Below are positions 21,981 through 33,757 of a stretch of DNA of 64,000 bases, piece after piece (position 1 is the first letter of the stretch; each line of letters opens with the position of its first letter). The stretch lies in contig NC_085138.1 in NCBI RefSeq assembly GCF_035046485.1, positions 270,859,694-270,923,693 of the forward strand, given 5' to 3'. The position numbers and the translations under genes are program-made. Source of the DNA: Aedes albopictus. Taxonomy: Eukaryota > Arthropoda > Insecta > Diptera > Culicidae. Under the pieces are notes generated by a model that was given only the letters and a program-made list of their open reading frames with translations, was not told the origin of the DNA and searched no databases.

Positions 21981-22693
21981 TCCAGATGCAGTACAAGAGG
22001 TGGTCCAGGGGTTCGGAGTCGGCTTCGTAGGTCATACCGGTGCCCTGCGGTCGAGATCGACCCTTACAACGATTAAGTGGCCGCGGAGAGGAAGTCCCGG
22101 TAGTGGTGCTGTCGTGGCGTCGGTCTACTGGGTTGGATCCGAGCCCGCGGTTGGAAAGGGGTCCCCGGCAAGGGTCGGGGTAGGTGAGATCCTGCTGTCT
22201 GCAACCTACGGGTGCATCTGATAGGGCCTGAAGGGTAGTGATACCCTTCCTTACGGGCAGGTCAGATCGGGTTGCACGTGGGCATCAGTTCTTGATGTCC
22301 GCTCAGCAGTAGGGCGCGGGCGGGGTTGACCCTGCCCGCCTTCCGAGGACAAAGGGAGTGGCGAGGACCACTCGGGAAACTGGCTATGCGCCAGCATGCT
22401 ACCGTGATGGACTCTCCAAAGCGCGTCATCGATGTTCGTTGCTGCAGGCTACGCAGCTAACCTTGTGGGTGCGATGTGCACTAGCCCCTCTCTGAAGCAA
22501 TACCTTCTTGGTGGTTCCGGAGAGACGTAGGGTTTGGCGACCATAGGAATGGTTTAGTGGGTACGAGGAGAGAGTAGTCCTGGATTTTACTTTTGTTGTA
22601 GAAGACGGCCTGTCAGACCTACACTAACCTAACCTTCTGTTAGGGTGTCTGTTGAGCAGATTATCCCCCTATGGTTTAGAAGGAAAAAAAAAA
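21981..22693 (+). other. 3-prime UTR and A tail of the R1 element
   Basis: GC-rich, non-coding sequence between the ORF2 stop and a run of 11 A at 22684-22694. It is followed directly by the target duplication. Confidence 0.75.
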
Positions 22694-22707
22694 AGATTGG
22701 AACGAAG

Positions 22708-23740
22708 TGAGGCCTACAGGGCGGCCAAATTGGCATTGAACAAAGAGATTAAGACACGGCCCCGTTCCGTATGGCCAAACTAGGCTCCGGGTCGGGATGG
22801 TATTCCGACAGTAGCCATCAATACGGCCATCGAGGCAAACCCTGACATGTTCAGAATGGCTATGCAGATGTGCCTAGACAGAGGCGAATTTCCGGAGAGG
22901 TGGAAAAGGCAAAAATTGGTTCTACTGCCCAAACCCTGGAAGCCACCTAGCGACCCGTCAGCATGCAGACCTTTCTGCCTTCTGGACATCACTGGGAAAC
23001 TGTTATAACAGATCATACTATCGCGGATGATGGTCTATACCGAGAAACCCGATGACTTTGACCTCTCGGATAAACAGTTGAACTTCCGGAAGGGTCGATC
23101 GACGGTGGACGCTATCAGGGCTGTTACCAAAACGGCCTAGCGCCCCAAAAGAAGCAAACAGGCATCCGCTATTAAGCGGTAGTAAACGCTGGACGCAAAG
23201 AATGCGTTCAACAGTATCAGCTGGGCTGCCATCGAGTACGCCATAGGAGTCCTGGTTAACCTATGCCGGATACTGGAGAGCTACTTCCAGAATAGGGTGC
23301 TAATCTATAACACCGTGTAAGGCGAGAAAAGCTACAAGATCACCGCGGGAGTTACTCAGGGGTCCACCTTGGGCCTGGTACTATGGAACGCGGCGTATGA
23401 TGGCGTATTGAGGCTAAAACTTCCACCGGGCGTAAGGCTGGTTGGCTTTGCTGGTGATATTCCCCTTGTGGTATACGACAAATCGATAGAGAAAGTGGAG
23501 CTGACGGCAGCGCACGCGATAGGCGTAGCGGAGTGGATGAGGTCAAGATAGCTGGTACCCGCGCACAAAACGGAGGTGGTAGTGGTGAACAACCGCAAGT
23601 CTGAACAGCAGACAGTGGTCACCAGGGGCGAGTGCACGATCAACTCCAAGCGCTCACTGAAGCATCTGGGGGGCAAGCTGAAAGATGATGTCAAATAGCT
23701 CGGCAGTAGATTCGAGCAACCAGGGGGAGTGTATGTGCCG
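22708..23740 (+). pseudogene. Decayed R1-type LINE ORF2, RT part
   Basis: Continues the fragment at 16500-17127. AYRAAKLALNKEIKT follows directly on the pre-insertion sequence. Recognisable blocks include FRKGRSTVDAI, KNAFNSISWAAI and TQGST. At least six in-frame stops are present. The catalytic box reads FAGD in place of FADD, so the second Asp pair is lost. Similarity ends near 23740. Confidence 0.8.
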
Positions 23741-23912
23741 CTTTGCGCCTACCCATCATGTTAACGAGTAAAATGTCAACAAAACATTGTTTTGAATATT
23801 TATGTATTGTGTGTTATTCAATTTCGGTTCCATCAACCGGTCGGAACATTAAGTTTGCGCTCTGGTTTTTCTTAAGATATTAAGTAGTATCGTATGTTTT
23901 ATATCGGTAAAA
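23741..23912. other. Spacer between LINE relic and THAP gene
   Basis: AT-rich, no features. It would hold the promoter and 5-prime UTR if the THAP gene is transcribed from here. Confidence 0.3.
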
Positions 23913-24534
23913 ATGCGCTGCATCATATTTACATGTACTACCAACATGTATGTACAGAAGGGATACGGCGGGGAGTCCACTCACAGGTAATTATGATGCT
24001 CCAATATAAGCGAATTTTATAACAGCTGATTCCGTTTCTAGGTTTCCCAAAAATCCTCTACAAAACCGGCGATGGATGGATGCATTGGCTCGAGCTGGAA
24101 GTAATTACTCCGTCGATGGGAATGCTAGAATATGCTCGCGTCATTTCCTCTCCAGCGACTTCTGTGAAATCAACGGCAAGCGTCAATTGAAGTGGGATGC
24201 AATTCCAAGTCTGCACTTACTGGAACAAGCGGCAAACTCGAATGGTGTTTTGTTTCCTGCATCGAAAGCTGTCTCGTCCAGTAAAGAAACACGGCAGGGC
24301 TTTAGGACACCATTTACTAATATCAACGCGGTCGAGAGCACCCACGGCCTCCGAAATAACAGCAGCAATATCGACAGTCTCCCAAATCCCAAATTTGTAT
24401 TGCATACTAGAAACGTTCTATTTCCGGAGGAATTTCTAGAAGGTTTCCTGTTTAAATTTCTAGAGGAATTTCTGGAGAAATTTTTTGGGGAATTTCTGGA
24501 TAATTTCTTAGAGGAATTTCTGGGAAATTCTTAG
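23913..24534 (+). CDS. THAP-domain gene, two exons, C-terminus running into a repeat
   Basis: Exon 1 is 23913-23986 and exon 2 is 24042-24534, joined across a 55-bp intron (AGGTAATTAT...TTTCTAG) to give 188 residues in one frame. The first 82 residues fit a THAP DNA-binding domain: C3 and C8, then C56 and H59 (ICSRHF) as zinc ligands, FPK at 26-28, the invariant Trp at 36, and DAIPSL (77-82) as the AVPTIF-like motif. THAP domains occur in host regulators and in P-element transposases. From about residue 154 the frame reads degenerate GAATTCC repeat and stops, so the natural C-terminus is missing here, either spliced elsewhere or lost. Confidence 0.65.
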
Positions 24535-25125
24535 AGGAATTTCTGGAGAAATTCCTAGAGGAATTCCTGGTGAAATTTCTAGAGGAATGTCTGGAGAAAT
24601 TCGTTGAGGATTTTTTGGAGAAATTCCTAGAGGAATTTCTGGAGAAATTTCTAGAGGAATTTCTGGAAAAATTTCTCGAGGAATTTCTGAAGAAATTCCT
24701 AGAGGAATTTCTGGAGAAATTTCTGGAGGAATTTCTGGAGAAATTCCCAGAGGAATTTCTGGAGAAATTCCTAGAGGAATTTCTGGAGAAATTTCTAGAA
24801 GAATTTCTGGAGAAATTTTTAGAGGAATTTTTGAAGAAATTACTAGACGATTTTTTGGAGAATTTCCAAAAGGAATTTCTGGAGAAATTCCTAGAGGAAT
24901 TTCTGGAAAAAAAAATCCTAGAGGAATTTCTGAACAAATTCCTAGAGGAATTTCTGAACAAATTCCTAGATGAATTTCTGGATAAATTCCTAGAGGAATT
25001 TCTGGACAAATTCCTAGAGGAATTTCTGGAGAAATTCCTAGAGGAATTTTTGGAGAAATTCTTAGAAGAATTTTCGGAGAAATTTCTAGAAATCCTGAAG
25101 GATTTCCTACTGGAATTTCTGGAGT
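24430..25125. repeat. Degenerate GAATTCC array, region 2 (left part)
   Basis: Highly regular units of about 24-30 bp built on GAATTTCTGGAGAAATTCCT, less diverged than the other arrays. Long open frames of 185-253 codons exist on both strands only because the unit lacks stops. It was continuous with 31018-31150 before the element at 25134 inserted. Confidence 0.85.
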
Positions 25126-25559
25126 AATTACTACAGTGGCGTAGCGAGGAATTTGGGGGCCCGGTGCGGAAGCAAATTGGTAGGCCCCCATGAAAATTAC
25201 ATAATATGTACATATTTTACAATGATAAATCTATACATTTAACTGTCGAATAATGTCACTGTTATATTTTGTACAAAACTTTGGAAAAATCTCGCTTTTT
25301 GTACTCAGTATTCTAGTGATTCTGGCAGTGATGGCCAACGGAAGGTTAAAAATTATCTATCTTATCTTATTTTCTGTTTTCCTTCATGATTTTTTTTTTT
25401 TGGAAGCGCGAGATTCTTTGTAAGAATTATGCTGAAAATGTTTTAACAATTTATTTAGAAATTGCACCAAATAATCATTTATAAACGCTTTCAAAGTTTG
25501 CTTTACCTTTTTCTTTAAGAAATTTGTCTTGAAGAATAATTTGTATTCAAGAAACTTCT

Positions 25560-28500
25560 AAGTTGTAAATGCAAGGATATCATTCAGTATTCCTCTAAAA
25601 GCACTCCTTCAGGAATGGTATTATTATAATTAGCTTTATTAATGAGGCTTTCAGTCCCTTGGCTGGTTCACCTCAGACATGCAGGAATGTTTTCAAAATA
25701 TTACAGAGTAATTCAAAAGATTCTTGCAAAGGCTTCATCGAGTATTTCTCGAAATATTAGTTCAAGAATCTATCAATTATATTCTGAGGATTCATCTAGA
25801 AGATCATCTTCTTCATTCTTCATCTAAATTTTTTCTTTCAAAATTCCAGAAAAAAATACCACAAAAATCATCAATGATTCATTTAGAACCAGATATTCTT
25901 CCAAGAAATTACAGAGGAAGAGAAGCCCTTCTAGAGTTTCTTTAAACATTCTTCCGTTTCTTTCAGAAAATCCTCTTAATATTCCTTTGGTGATTTTCCA
26001 TAGATTCTTCAAGTATTTCTCAATTCTTCCCTCAAATAACTCTTTTAGATATTTCTCCAATAATTAAACTTGGAATTTCCTCAAGCATTCATCACTTATC
26101 TTAGTGGTCTTTTAAAGATTTCTTAAGAATTGCTTCCTAAGATTACTTCAGAAATCCCACCAAAAATTCCCTTTTCCAAAAAAAAATCTTCAACGATTCT
26201 TCGAGAAGTTTCTCTAAGGTTTTACTAAGAGATTCACCATAGGATTTCTCCATTAATTAAACAAAATCTCCAAGGATTCCTACTGAAGAAATTGAATAAA
26301 TTAAATTAAATTCATTAAATTAAATTTTTAGATGGACTTCTGTAGGAGTTCTGTAGAAATTCTTTCGAAAAATCCTTCTGCACTTCTTCTAACGAATTTT
26401 TCAATATCCATCAACTCTAGGAGTTTTCTTAAGAGTTCCTTCAGGATTTTTTGCTAGTATTCCTCTGGGCACTTTTCAAAAAATTCTATTTCTCCAGAAT
26501 TTATGATTGATTCCTCCAGCATTATTACGTTATTTTTTATATAATCCGTGCTCACTTCTAACAAATATACAAAAATAAGAAACAGAACAAAAACGCTTCA
26601 TTCCATTGATTTGAGTGGGATAAAAATGGCAGCGTCAATGGCTAAATAGTAAAGAAACAGATATCCTATATTATCAAAACAAATAACTTCTCCAGAAGCC
26701 TCTCCAAGGATTTAGGAAATGTTCTAAGGTTATTCAAAATTCTAAAGAGTTTCCTTCAAGGCAGCCTTTAGAAATTGCTCCTAAAATTCCTTCAGGATTT
26801 TTTCCAGAGATTTCTTTAGTAATTCTCTTGTGATTTGCCCGAAGATTCGTTCAGATTTTATTCAAGTTCTCTTAGAGTTTCTTCAATTGATTTCATTCAT
26901 TCATTCCTAAACTGATTTTTCCAGGTTTTTTACAAATAATTTTGTACAAGAAATCTTTTGGGGTCTTTTTATGCAAGGATTTCTTCATGTATTAATTAAA
27001 TTACTACTGCAAGGGTTTTCCGAAGATTCTTATACAAATTCCTCCAAAAAATTCCATAGGAATTCCTCCAGGAGATGCATTGAGTGTTTTTGCTAGATTT
27101 TTTTTAGAAATTCCTCTAATAATCCTATTCAAGGATTCATAAATTCCTCCAATGAATACTTTAGGAACTCAAAAAAAAAAAGAATTCTTTCAATTCTCAC
27201 AGAAATTCCTCCTAGAAATTCTATAGAAATTTCTTCATACATTTTTAGGAAATTGTTTGTGATCTCTTCTGTTAATCATCTTAATTTTTTGGAAATTCTT
27301 TTGGTAATTCTCTTGAGATTTTTCTCGGTCGTTCCGTTGTAAATTCGTGGATTTATTTTTAATTTGCAAAGATGTATCTCATAGAACATCAAGAGTAATA
27401 ATAGACGGAATTTAATAAAGAATTATCAGAAGAAATTTACAGAGGAATTACCAAAGAAGCTATTAAAAGTTGACACTTAAATTTACAAACGAGTCGACTA
27501 ATTAATTTTCAAAGTACCTGTATGTGTCTCTGACAGGTTTTTGGCCGCTGAATCCGAATCCGGGCTCAGATTTGTTTCAGGACGCCAGAATTTTGAGCTA
27601 TACCTTAATTTATAGGGCAAAATATGCGATTTTGGGCTTTTTTGACTGCAAGCCGTTAAAGCATGGAAATATTTGTTTTAAGCAATTAAAAGGTAAAATG
27701 GTCAATTGACATCTAAATTTACGACTCACGCAAAATATTTCGTTTTATCAAATCAAATTAGAAAGATTTAAGCATTTTATGTTAATATGTAAACTTGCAT
27801 GCAATTTTTGGAGGGTGGTTTGTATCGTACCTAACATAACCGCGGCCCAAAATCTGTCAGAGACACATTAGTTTGCTCTTGAGACAGACCATTTTTGTTA
27901 CGCTGTGCTATTGAAAGAATTACAATAGTAATTGTCAGGTATATGAGCAAAGGGACTGCTGGTAGAGCTTTTAGAGAAATTGCTGAATCCCGTAATAAAT
28001 TTCCAAACCCAAAGAATTTCAAAAAGTTCTGTCAAAGATATTTTCAAAAATAATAACCTAATTCAACTTTGAATATTATTGCGAGAAATTCCAAAAGAGT
28101 TATGCCGAAATAGTTTTCAAAAACATTTGCAGAGAAAATTCCAAGAATACTCTTATAGGAACTTTCGAATCAAATCCAATCAAAGCATTGCCCAAGAATT
28201 TGCCAAAAAAAACGCCAAAAGATATTTGAAAGTTTTTTTCAGGTAACTCACAGAAAACTCGCCGAATAAATTACCAAGAAAAATGAATTACCCAATCAAT
28301 TCCCGTAGGGATTGGCATAGAAGTTTCCAGAAAAGTGTTAAAGTTATTCCGAAAGTTATTACCAAAGGAAAGTTTACCAGACGAATTGTCAAAAAAAAAG
28401 TCAGTGAAAAGTTGCAGACGGAATTCCCAACAAAATTTTCGTAGAAATAGAAATCTAAAGAAATTCGTAGAAATAAAAATCAGAAGCCATTTTTGTAACA

Positions 28501-30420
28501 TTTTTGAGAATTAGTTGAAGAAGTTTCCAAAGGAAATGCCTAACAATTAATCAAATATATCGTCAAAGGAAATTTTCAGAGCAATAGCCGAATGGATTCT
28601 CAAATTAATGTTTAAAGATATTCCTTAACGAATCTGTACACGGGCTTCCGAATTATTTACTGGAAAAGATAAAAAAAAAGTCCGAAGAAATACTTCAAAA
28701 ATTGTAAAAAATGATGTAAAAAATTCTCACAGGAATTGCTCCAAGAGATTCTACTGGAATTCCTCAATGAATCCTTTAGGAATTCTTCCAAGGTTTTTAT
28801 CAGTTTTTTTTTCTATTGATACCTTTAACAGTTTCTTTAGCGATTACACCAGTTTCGTCCGGATTTCTTTCACGAAACTTCTAACGAAATGTTTCTAACG
28901 ATTTCATCAATATTTTTTACTCAAGTGCGGAGCTCCAAGAACTCTTTCTTGGATATCTTTTACGATTCATCTGGGAAATACTTCAAGGACTTCTTTACAA
29001 ATTCCTCGAAAATTTTCTGCGAAAGTTGCAACAGCGATTCCTTAGGAAACTTCTTCTTCAATTCCTTGAAGGATTTTCTTCAGTATTATGTAATCCCAAG
29101 AACAAGAAACTCTTTATAGTTTCTTAAAAATATCCACAAACGATTCCCACATGTTCTCTTAAGCATTTTTTCAGAGGAATACTTTGGAGTTCCTTCAAGA
29201 TTTTTTTAAGAAACTTCTTCAAGGGTTCTTTTTGCACTGCCTCTAACGATTTTTCTTGGAAGTCCTTTCAAGGATTTCTTAAGAATTTGTTCAAGCATTT
29301 ATTTAGTAATCATACCTGCAGAGATTTCCTCCTAAATTCCTTTAATAATTTCTGTAGAAAATCATTCAAAGATTCCATAGGCAATGTTTTTAAGTCCTTT
29401 TTCACAATTCGTTCAAAAATCTTTTAAGAAATTCCAGTAAAAATTTAATCTTTTCAACAATGATTTTGTTTTTCAAGTTACGAGATTCGTTCATGGATTT
29501 CTCGAAGTTTTTCTTCAGATAACCCTACAAGGATGGACACATTCATCCCTAAAGAATTCCTGCACAAATTTCCTCAGGGGGTCTTATAGAAATTCACTCA
29601 AGGCCTCCTGCGGAAATTCTTTTGAAGATTGTTTTTTTTATTTGCACCAAAGAATTTGGAATTCTTTGGGGTTTCCGTCATTGATTTCTTGAGAAATTAT
29701 CTAGGCATTTCATAATTAGTTTCTCCAAAAATCCCTTTGCTTACAGATTTTTCAGGAATCCTTTAAGTAATTACTCATAGTACTCCTAGTACTTGTAGTA
29801 CTACTTCATAGTACTGTAGTAATCCTTCCAGAACATTATCAAATATACCTCCAAAATCAACCCAATGATTTTTTCCTAATACATCTTAGAATTCATCTAG
29901 GCGGGAATACATTCAAATTTCTTTGGAAAATCTCCTAAGGATCCATTCGGGTATGGCTTCAAAAATCTCAAAAAATCGTCAAATATATTTTCCATGAGGA
30001 ACTACTGCAAGATTCCTTCTTGAAGAAATCTCTAAAATAATTCTTGGAGAAATTCCTTGAGGTCCATCTGAAGGATTTCTTGAAGAGTTTCATGATATAA
30101 TCCTTGAATGGTTTTATGAACGGCTCCGAAATGGTATTTCTGAACGACTGCTTGAAGAAATTCTTACAAAAAAATCTCAAAGGAATTCCTGAAGGATTTA
30201 TTGATAATTGTTTGAAGAAATTCTTGAAGAAATGTCAGGAGGAGTTCCTGAAGCAATCATTGTAAGTATTCGTAAACCAATGCTTAGAAAGTTTTCTTAA
30301 GCAATCCCTGAAAAAAGTTCTGAAGTAAATCATAGAGGAATTTTTGTAGAGGTCTTTGAAGTAACTGCCTGATAAATCGAAAAATATATTCTTGCCCGAA
30401 GGAATTCCCACAGAAACCCT
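25560..30420. repeat. Diverged GAATTCC-like repeat inside the hAT-like element
   Basis: Recurrent TTCCTCCAG, TTCTTCAAGAATT and AGGAATTC variants with many changes and no clear period. Short frames of 60-78 codons are chance products. Confidence 0.65.
27523..27867. mobile_element. Small inverted-repeat element inside the hAT-like element
   Basis: TGTGTCTCTGACAGG followed by TTTTTGGCCGC on the left matches the inverse of GCGGCCCAAAATCTGTCAGA on the right. The target duplication is unclear. Confidence 0.5.
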
Positions 30421-30879
30421 TCAAGAACGTAACATGCGTTCAGTTCTTAATTTTGATAAATGGGGCCCCTGAATTTCAGCTGCTATCTTATGCTAAATCA
30501 ACACCTATGTTTGGTTCTGTGGTTAGGATATCAGGGACATTTTCATAATGCTCATGAATTATACTTCCATATCGGTACTGAATATCGTAAAATTCAATTT
30601 TGATTTCGAACATATTTTTTATTGTATTTTGGGGCTCCTGCAGGTGCAAAGAGTAGTCATCAAATTAATATAAACAAAACTAACGAAGCTACATGAATAA
30701 AGTGTGTACATTTATAATTGTTAATAATAGAACATCAGTATAGCCATCTGTGTTCCCCATTCCAAAATCTCTTGATTATCACGAAGAGGCCCCTACATAC
30801 CTTTCAGCAGATCGGCAAGTATTTAACTTATACTTATATGTAGGAATCTTTCGCTAATCACAGAACTTTTTTCAAACTA

Positions 30880-30975
30880 GGCCCCCGAATTCAGGGGGCC
30901 TCCAAATCAGGGAAGGTTTATAACACTAGACCTGCCCTGATTTGGAGGCCCCCTAGATTCAGGGGCCCGGTGCGG
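30880..30975. repeat. Subterminal palindrome of the hAT-like element
   Basis: GGGGGCCTCCAAATCAGGG and its inverse CCCTGATTTGGAGGCCCCC lie about 22 bp apart, next to the right terminal repeat. A stable foldback here may serve transposase binding; that role is a guess. Confidence 0.7.
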
Positions 30976-31017
30976 ACCGCACCCTCCGCCCCCCCTTGCT
31001 ACGCCACTGAATTACTA

Positions 31018-31150
31018 GAGGAATTCCTGTAGAAATTCCCGGAGGAATTTTTGAAGGAATTTCCGGAGGAATTCTTGGAGGAATTCCTTGAAGAATTTCT
31101 AGAGGAACTCCTGGAGGAATTGCCGGAGGAGTTTCTGGAGGACCAGAGAG
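31018..31150. repeat. GAATTCC array, region 2 (right part)
   Basis: Resumes the repeat of 24430-25125 directly after the 8-bp duplication of the hAT-like element. Confidence 0.8.
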
Positions 31151-31157
31151 GAAATTC

Positions 31158-31880
31158 ATGAAAATAAAGCCGTCGCATGCGTAGTTCTGGCTCCATGGCC
31201 TAAACGTCCTCGAAACAGATTTCTCCAGGTCACATTCTTATGACCACGGGATGACCACAGCGGCCTGGCCATTGGTCCTTTTTATGGATGATGGATGTCA
31301 CAAAAGTTCAGCTTATTATATGTAGTGGCTTGATTGCCCTAACAGCGGGGAGGAAAAAAAAGATAATTAATATATTTATAGAATCAAGAAGATAGACCTT
31401 CGCATGCCTAGTTATGGCGTTCACGAAGAAAGCACCTTCAGGACGCATTTCGATTGACCAGGGAGGACATTGGACCTTTTTACGGTAATCAAAATGATGG
31501 ATATGAAAAAGCATGAAGATAGAGCCGTCGCATGCCTAAATTTGGCACCATGGTCCAAAGGTCCTCGGAACAGGTTCCTCCAGGGTATATTTCAGTGGCC
31601 ACGGGTTGGTAAGGAAGACCATTAGACCTTTTCATGGTTACTAAAATGATGGATATGAAAAATCATGAAGAAAGAGCCGTCGCATTTCTAGTTTTGACCG
31701 TATGGCCAAAACGTCTTCGAAATAGGCTTTTGCAGAAAACATTCCGGTGGTCATGGGTTGACCAATGGTTGGCCAGGGAGGCCATTTGACGTTTTACGGT
31801 GACCAAGAAGATGAATATACAAAATCATGTAGACAGTGCCTTCGCATGCCTGGTTTTGGTGCCCTGACCGAAATCACGAT
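31158..31880. repeat. Tandem satellite, units of about 130-165 bp
   Basis: Units start with variants of CATGAAGATAGAGCCGTCGC at about 31158, 31385, 31512, 31663 and 31825. Each continues with a GGCCAAAACGTCCTCGAA-type block and a TGGCCA...GGTTGACCA-type block. The first unit is longer because of extra sequence. Confidence 0.75.
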
Positions 31881-33021
31881 CCAGGTCCCCGCGGGTGTAA
31901 TTTCGATGCCCGCAACAGGACCAGATTGGGTTGGCCGGTTCCACATGACCAGTACCAGACACGCGTCACCCAGCTGGACATGTTTGCCGCAGACACCAAC
32001 ATTCAACGACGCGGTCGCTCGTAAAAAGCTTGTGTAAACAAAATTCCTCTCAGTAAACTGTCAAAATCGCGAATCGACCACTCTTCTGCTGTCGACTGTC
32101 GAGCTAGTCGGTTTCTGTAATCGCTTTTCTGCTCGACTCGACAGTGATAGCAGGCGACCCGATTTAATCGACTCGAGTTATAAAATAGCCCCCTTAAGAT
32201 CCCGTCCGTGTATCACAAGTCTTCTGCAACAGCTTTGAAACTCGCTAGATCTTTTGACCACTTGCCGGTGTCCAACGATGAAATCACCTAGGAAAGGTTT
32301 AAATTCATATATTATTCAAATTACGAGATAACACAATCAAATTCAAGGTTTACCAAAAGAAGAGTATCATCGTTCTTCGTTGATTCTCGTATTTCTTCTT
32401 CAGTAAGGAAGTCGACGGATTGGGAGTTCAAGCTACATATTTCCCAGGGACTTACTTCCTCGTTAAAAGCCCCATCCTCCCCGTCGTATAGGCGTCAGGG
32501 GCCTACATCGTCGAAACCAAAACATGACGCTGAAAGCGAGCGCCCATCAGCATCGGACGGACGCCGACGACGGGAACATTCAAAACAACATGCTTGCGCT
32601 TCGCTTCATCCGCCCTTCTTGTCACTTTCTTCGACGCAACGACGGGTGGCGGCTCATTTTCACACCGACTGGGATTCAATTGAAATTTTCAAATTGTCTA
32701 AAATTTATGTTTGCTTAATATTTTTATGGGTAATAAACTATTTCAGTAAAATATGCACAGCATACATTAACATTACACAGATTTGACGGTTGTTACACCC
32801 ATTAATTGAGTTATAACAGAGAAATTCATTCGATATCGGACGAGCGTGCGTGAGCTTGTGAGTGCGAAACAAAGTGGCGTCTGCGACGGCGCAGCAGCGT
32901 CGGTTCATCGGTAACGATGACAGTCGGGCTGAGCGACGACGACGGCGCCTTGTTTCCATTGACGATTGAAAACATTGTTTACAAACTTCGCCTGAAAATT
33001 TCAATTGAAATTGAAAATGTA
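31881..33021. other. No gene recognised
   Basis: Contains CTCGACTCGACAG-rich sequence near 32090-32190 and short frames without domains. It may include the far side of the gypsy insertion, but no second LTR is visible. Confidence 0.35.
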
Positions 33022-33370
33022 CACGGAGAAACAAAAGTACCCAAAAGTGAGTTCAATCCACCCAACTTCCAGGTTGCGTGCGGGAAGCCAATTTTGAGTT
33101 GATGTTGAGGTAGGTAGTTTGCATTTAGGCGTATTCGGCCAAAGTACCTAAAGTCGAAGTTCTTTTTACTCAACCGTCAGTTAAATTTACTCAACTTTCG
33201 GTTCTATGTCACTTACTCAATTTTGGCTTCCCGCATCGAACTCTCAAAGTTGGGTTGTTTTGCTATTCACTCTTTGACAACAACAAAGAGAGCGAATGAA
33301 AGAGGATGCAAAAAAGAACTCAAAAATGAGTTTAAAAATACTCAAATTTGAGTTTCCTTGTTTTTCAGTG
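33022..33370. mobile_element. TA-target MITE at the end of the gypsy pol
   Basis: The ends CACGGAGAAACAA and, inverted, CACTGAAAAACAA are flanked by TA on both sides (33020-33021 and 33371-33372). The interior has alternating ACTCAA/TTGAGT blocks. It abuts the last readable RNase H codons of the gypsy element. Confidence 0.65.
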
Positions 33371-33610
33371 TAGGGCCCTGATAGGCGTGATGAGGGATCG
33401 GCGATGTTTTCGTGGCCCCGGATGTACTCGATGTCGTAATCATACGGGCTTAGGCGCAAAGCCCAGCCATCGGCTCTAGTCAGAGCCCTTTTTGAATCCT
33501 CGCGTGTTCTTCTGAAGATGAAGGCCATTCCTTGAGCGTCCGTGCGGAGAACGAAGTGCCTTCCCAACAAAAAGTAGGAGAAGTGCTCCACTGCCCACAC
33601 GGCACTCAAG

Positions 33611-33757
33611 CAGGCTTATTCTGCGCGGCGTGTGAGGTGAGACGAGTCGAATGAGGTGACAAAAGTCGACTCGCCCCATTTGATTTACATTAGTCGTCTC
33701 ACGTCACGTGAGACGAAACCGCCCGTCTCACCTCACACGCCGCGCAGAATAAGCCTG
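33611..33757. mobile_element. 147-bp MITE with perfect inverted repeats
   Basis: Both ends read CAGGCTTATTCTGCGCGGCG and continue to a perfect match of about 34 bp. A 3-bp duplication AAG (33608-33610 and 33758-33760) flanks it. Removing it restores the pol frame through EALSAVWAVEHF, which fixes the borders. Confidence 0.88.

Larger units (their letters stand above)
17128..22693 (+). mobile_element. Full-length R1-clade non-LTR retrotransposon
   Basis: The element runs from CGGCAGCAGG at 17128 to an A tail ending at 22693. AGATTGGAACGAAG is repeated at 17114-17127 and 22694-22707, a 14-bp target duplication; the first A of the right copy could belong to the tail. It has a 309-bp 5-prime UTR, two overlapping ORFs and a 3-prime UTR of about 700 bp. 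High GC and intact frames set it apart from its surroundings and suggest a recent insertion. The target is an older R1-type copy, not 28S rDNA. Confidence 0.88.
25134..31009. mobile_element. 5.9-kb non-autonomous hAT-like element
   Basis: The ends are CAGTGGCGTAGC on both sides, followed by G-rich subterminal sequence containing GGGCCCGGTGCGG. The direct repeat AATTACTA occupies 25126-25133 and 31010-31017, a perfect 8-bp duplication. No transposase is present. The interior is mostly T-rich degenerate repeat related to the GAATTCC family (25560-27300, 27980-30420) plus a smaller inverted-repeat insertion. Amplification by a hAT transposase in trans is inferred from the ends and the duplication length. 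Confidence 0.85.

Noticed and set aside
24452..25213. Coiled-coil-like and Ser/Asn/Arg-rich proteins of 185-253 residues on both strands
   Set aside because: They come from the GAATTCC array, where the repeat unit lacks stops; the same effect is seen in 5150-6380 and 50600-53590.
27523..27867. A clean target duplication for the inverted-repeat element
   Set aside because: Only TA against TTA can be seen at the ends, which is not convincing.
31881..33021. The partner LTR of the gypsy element
   Set aside because: No sequence resembling the LTR at 38013-38245 was found here or elsewhere in the window.
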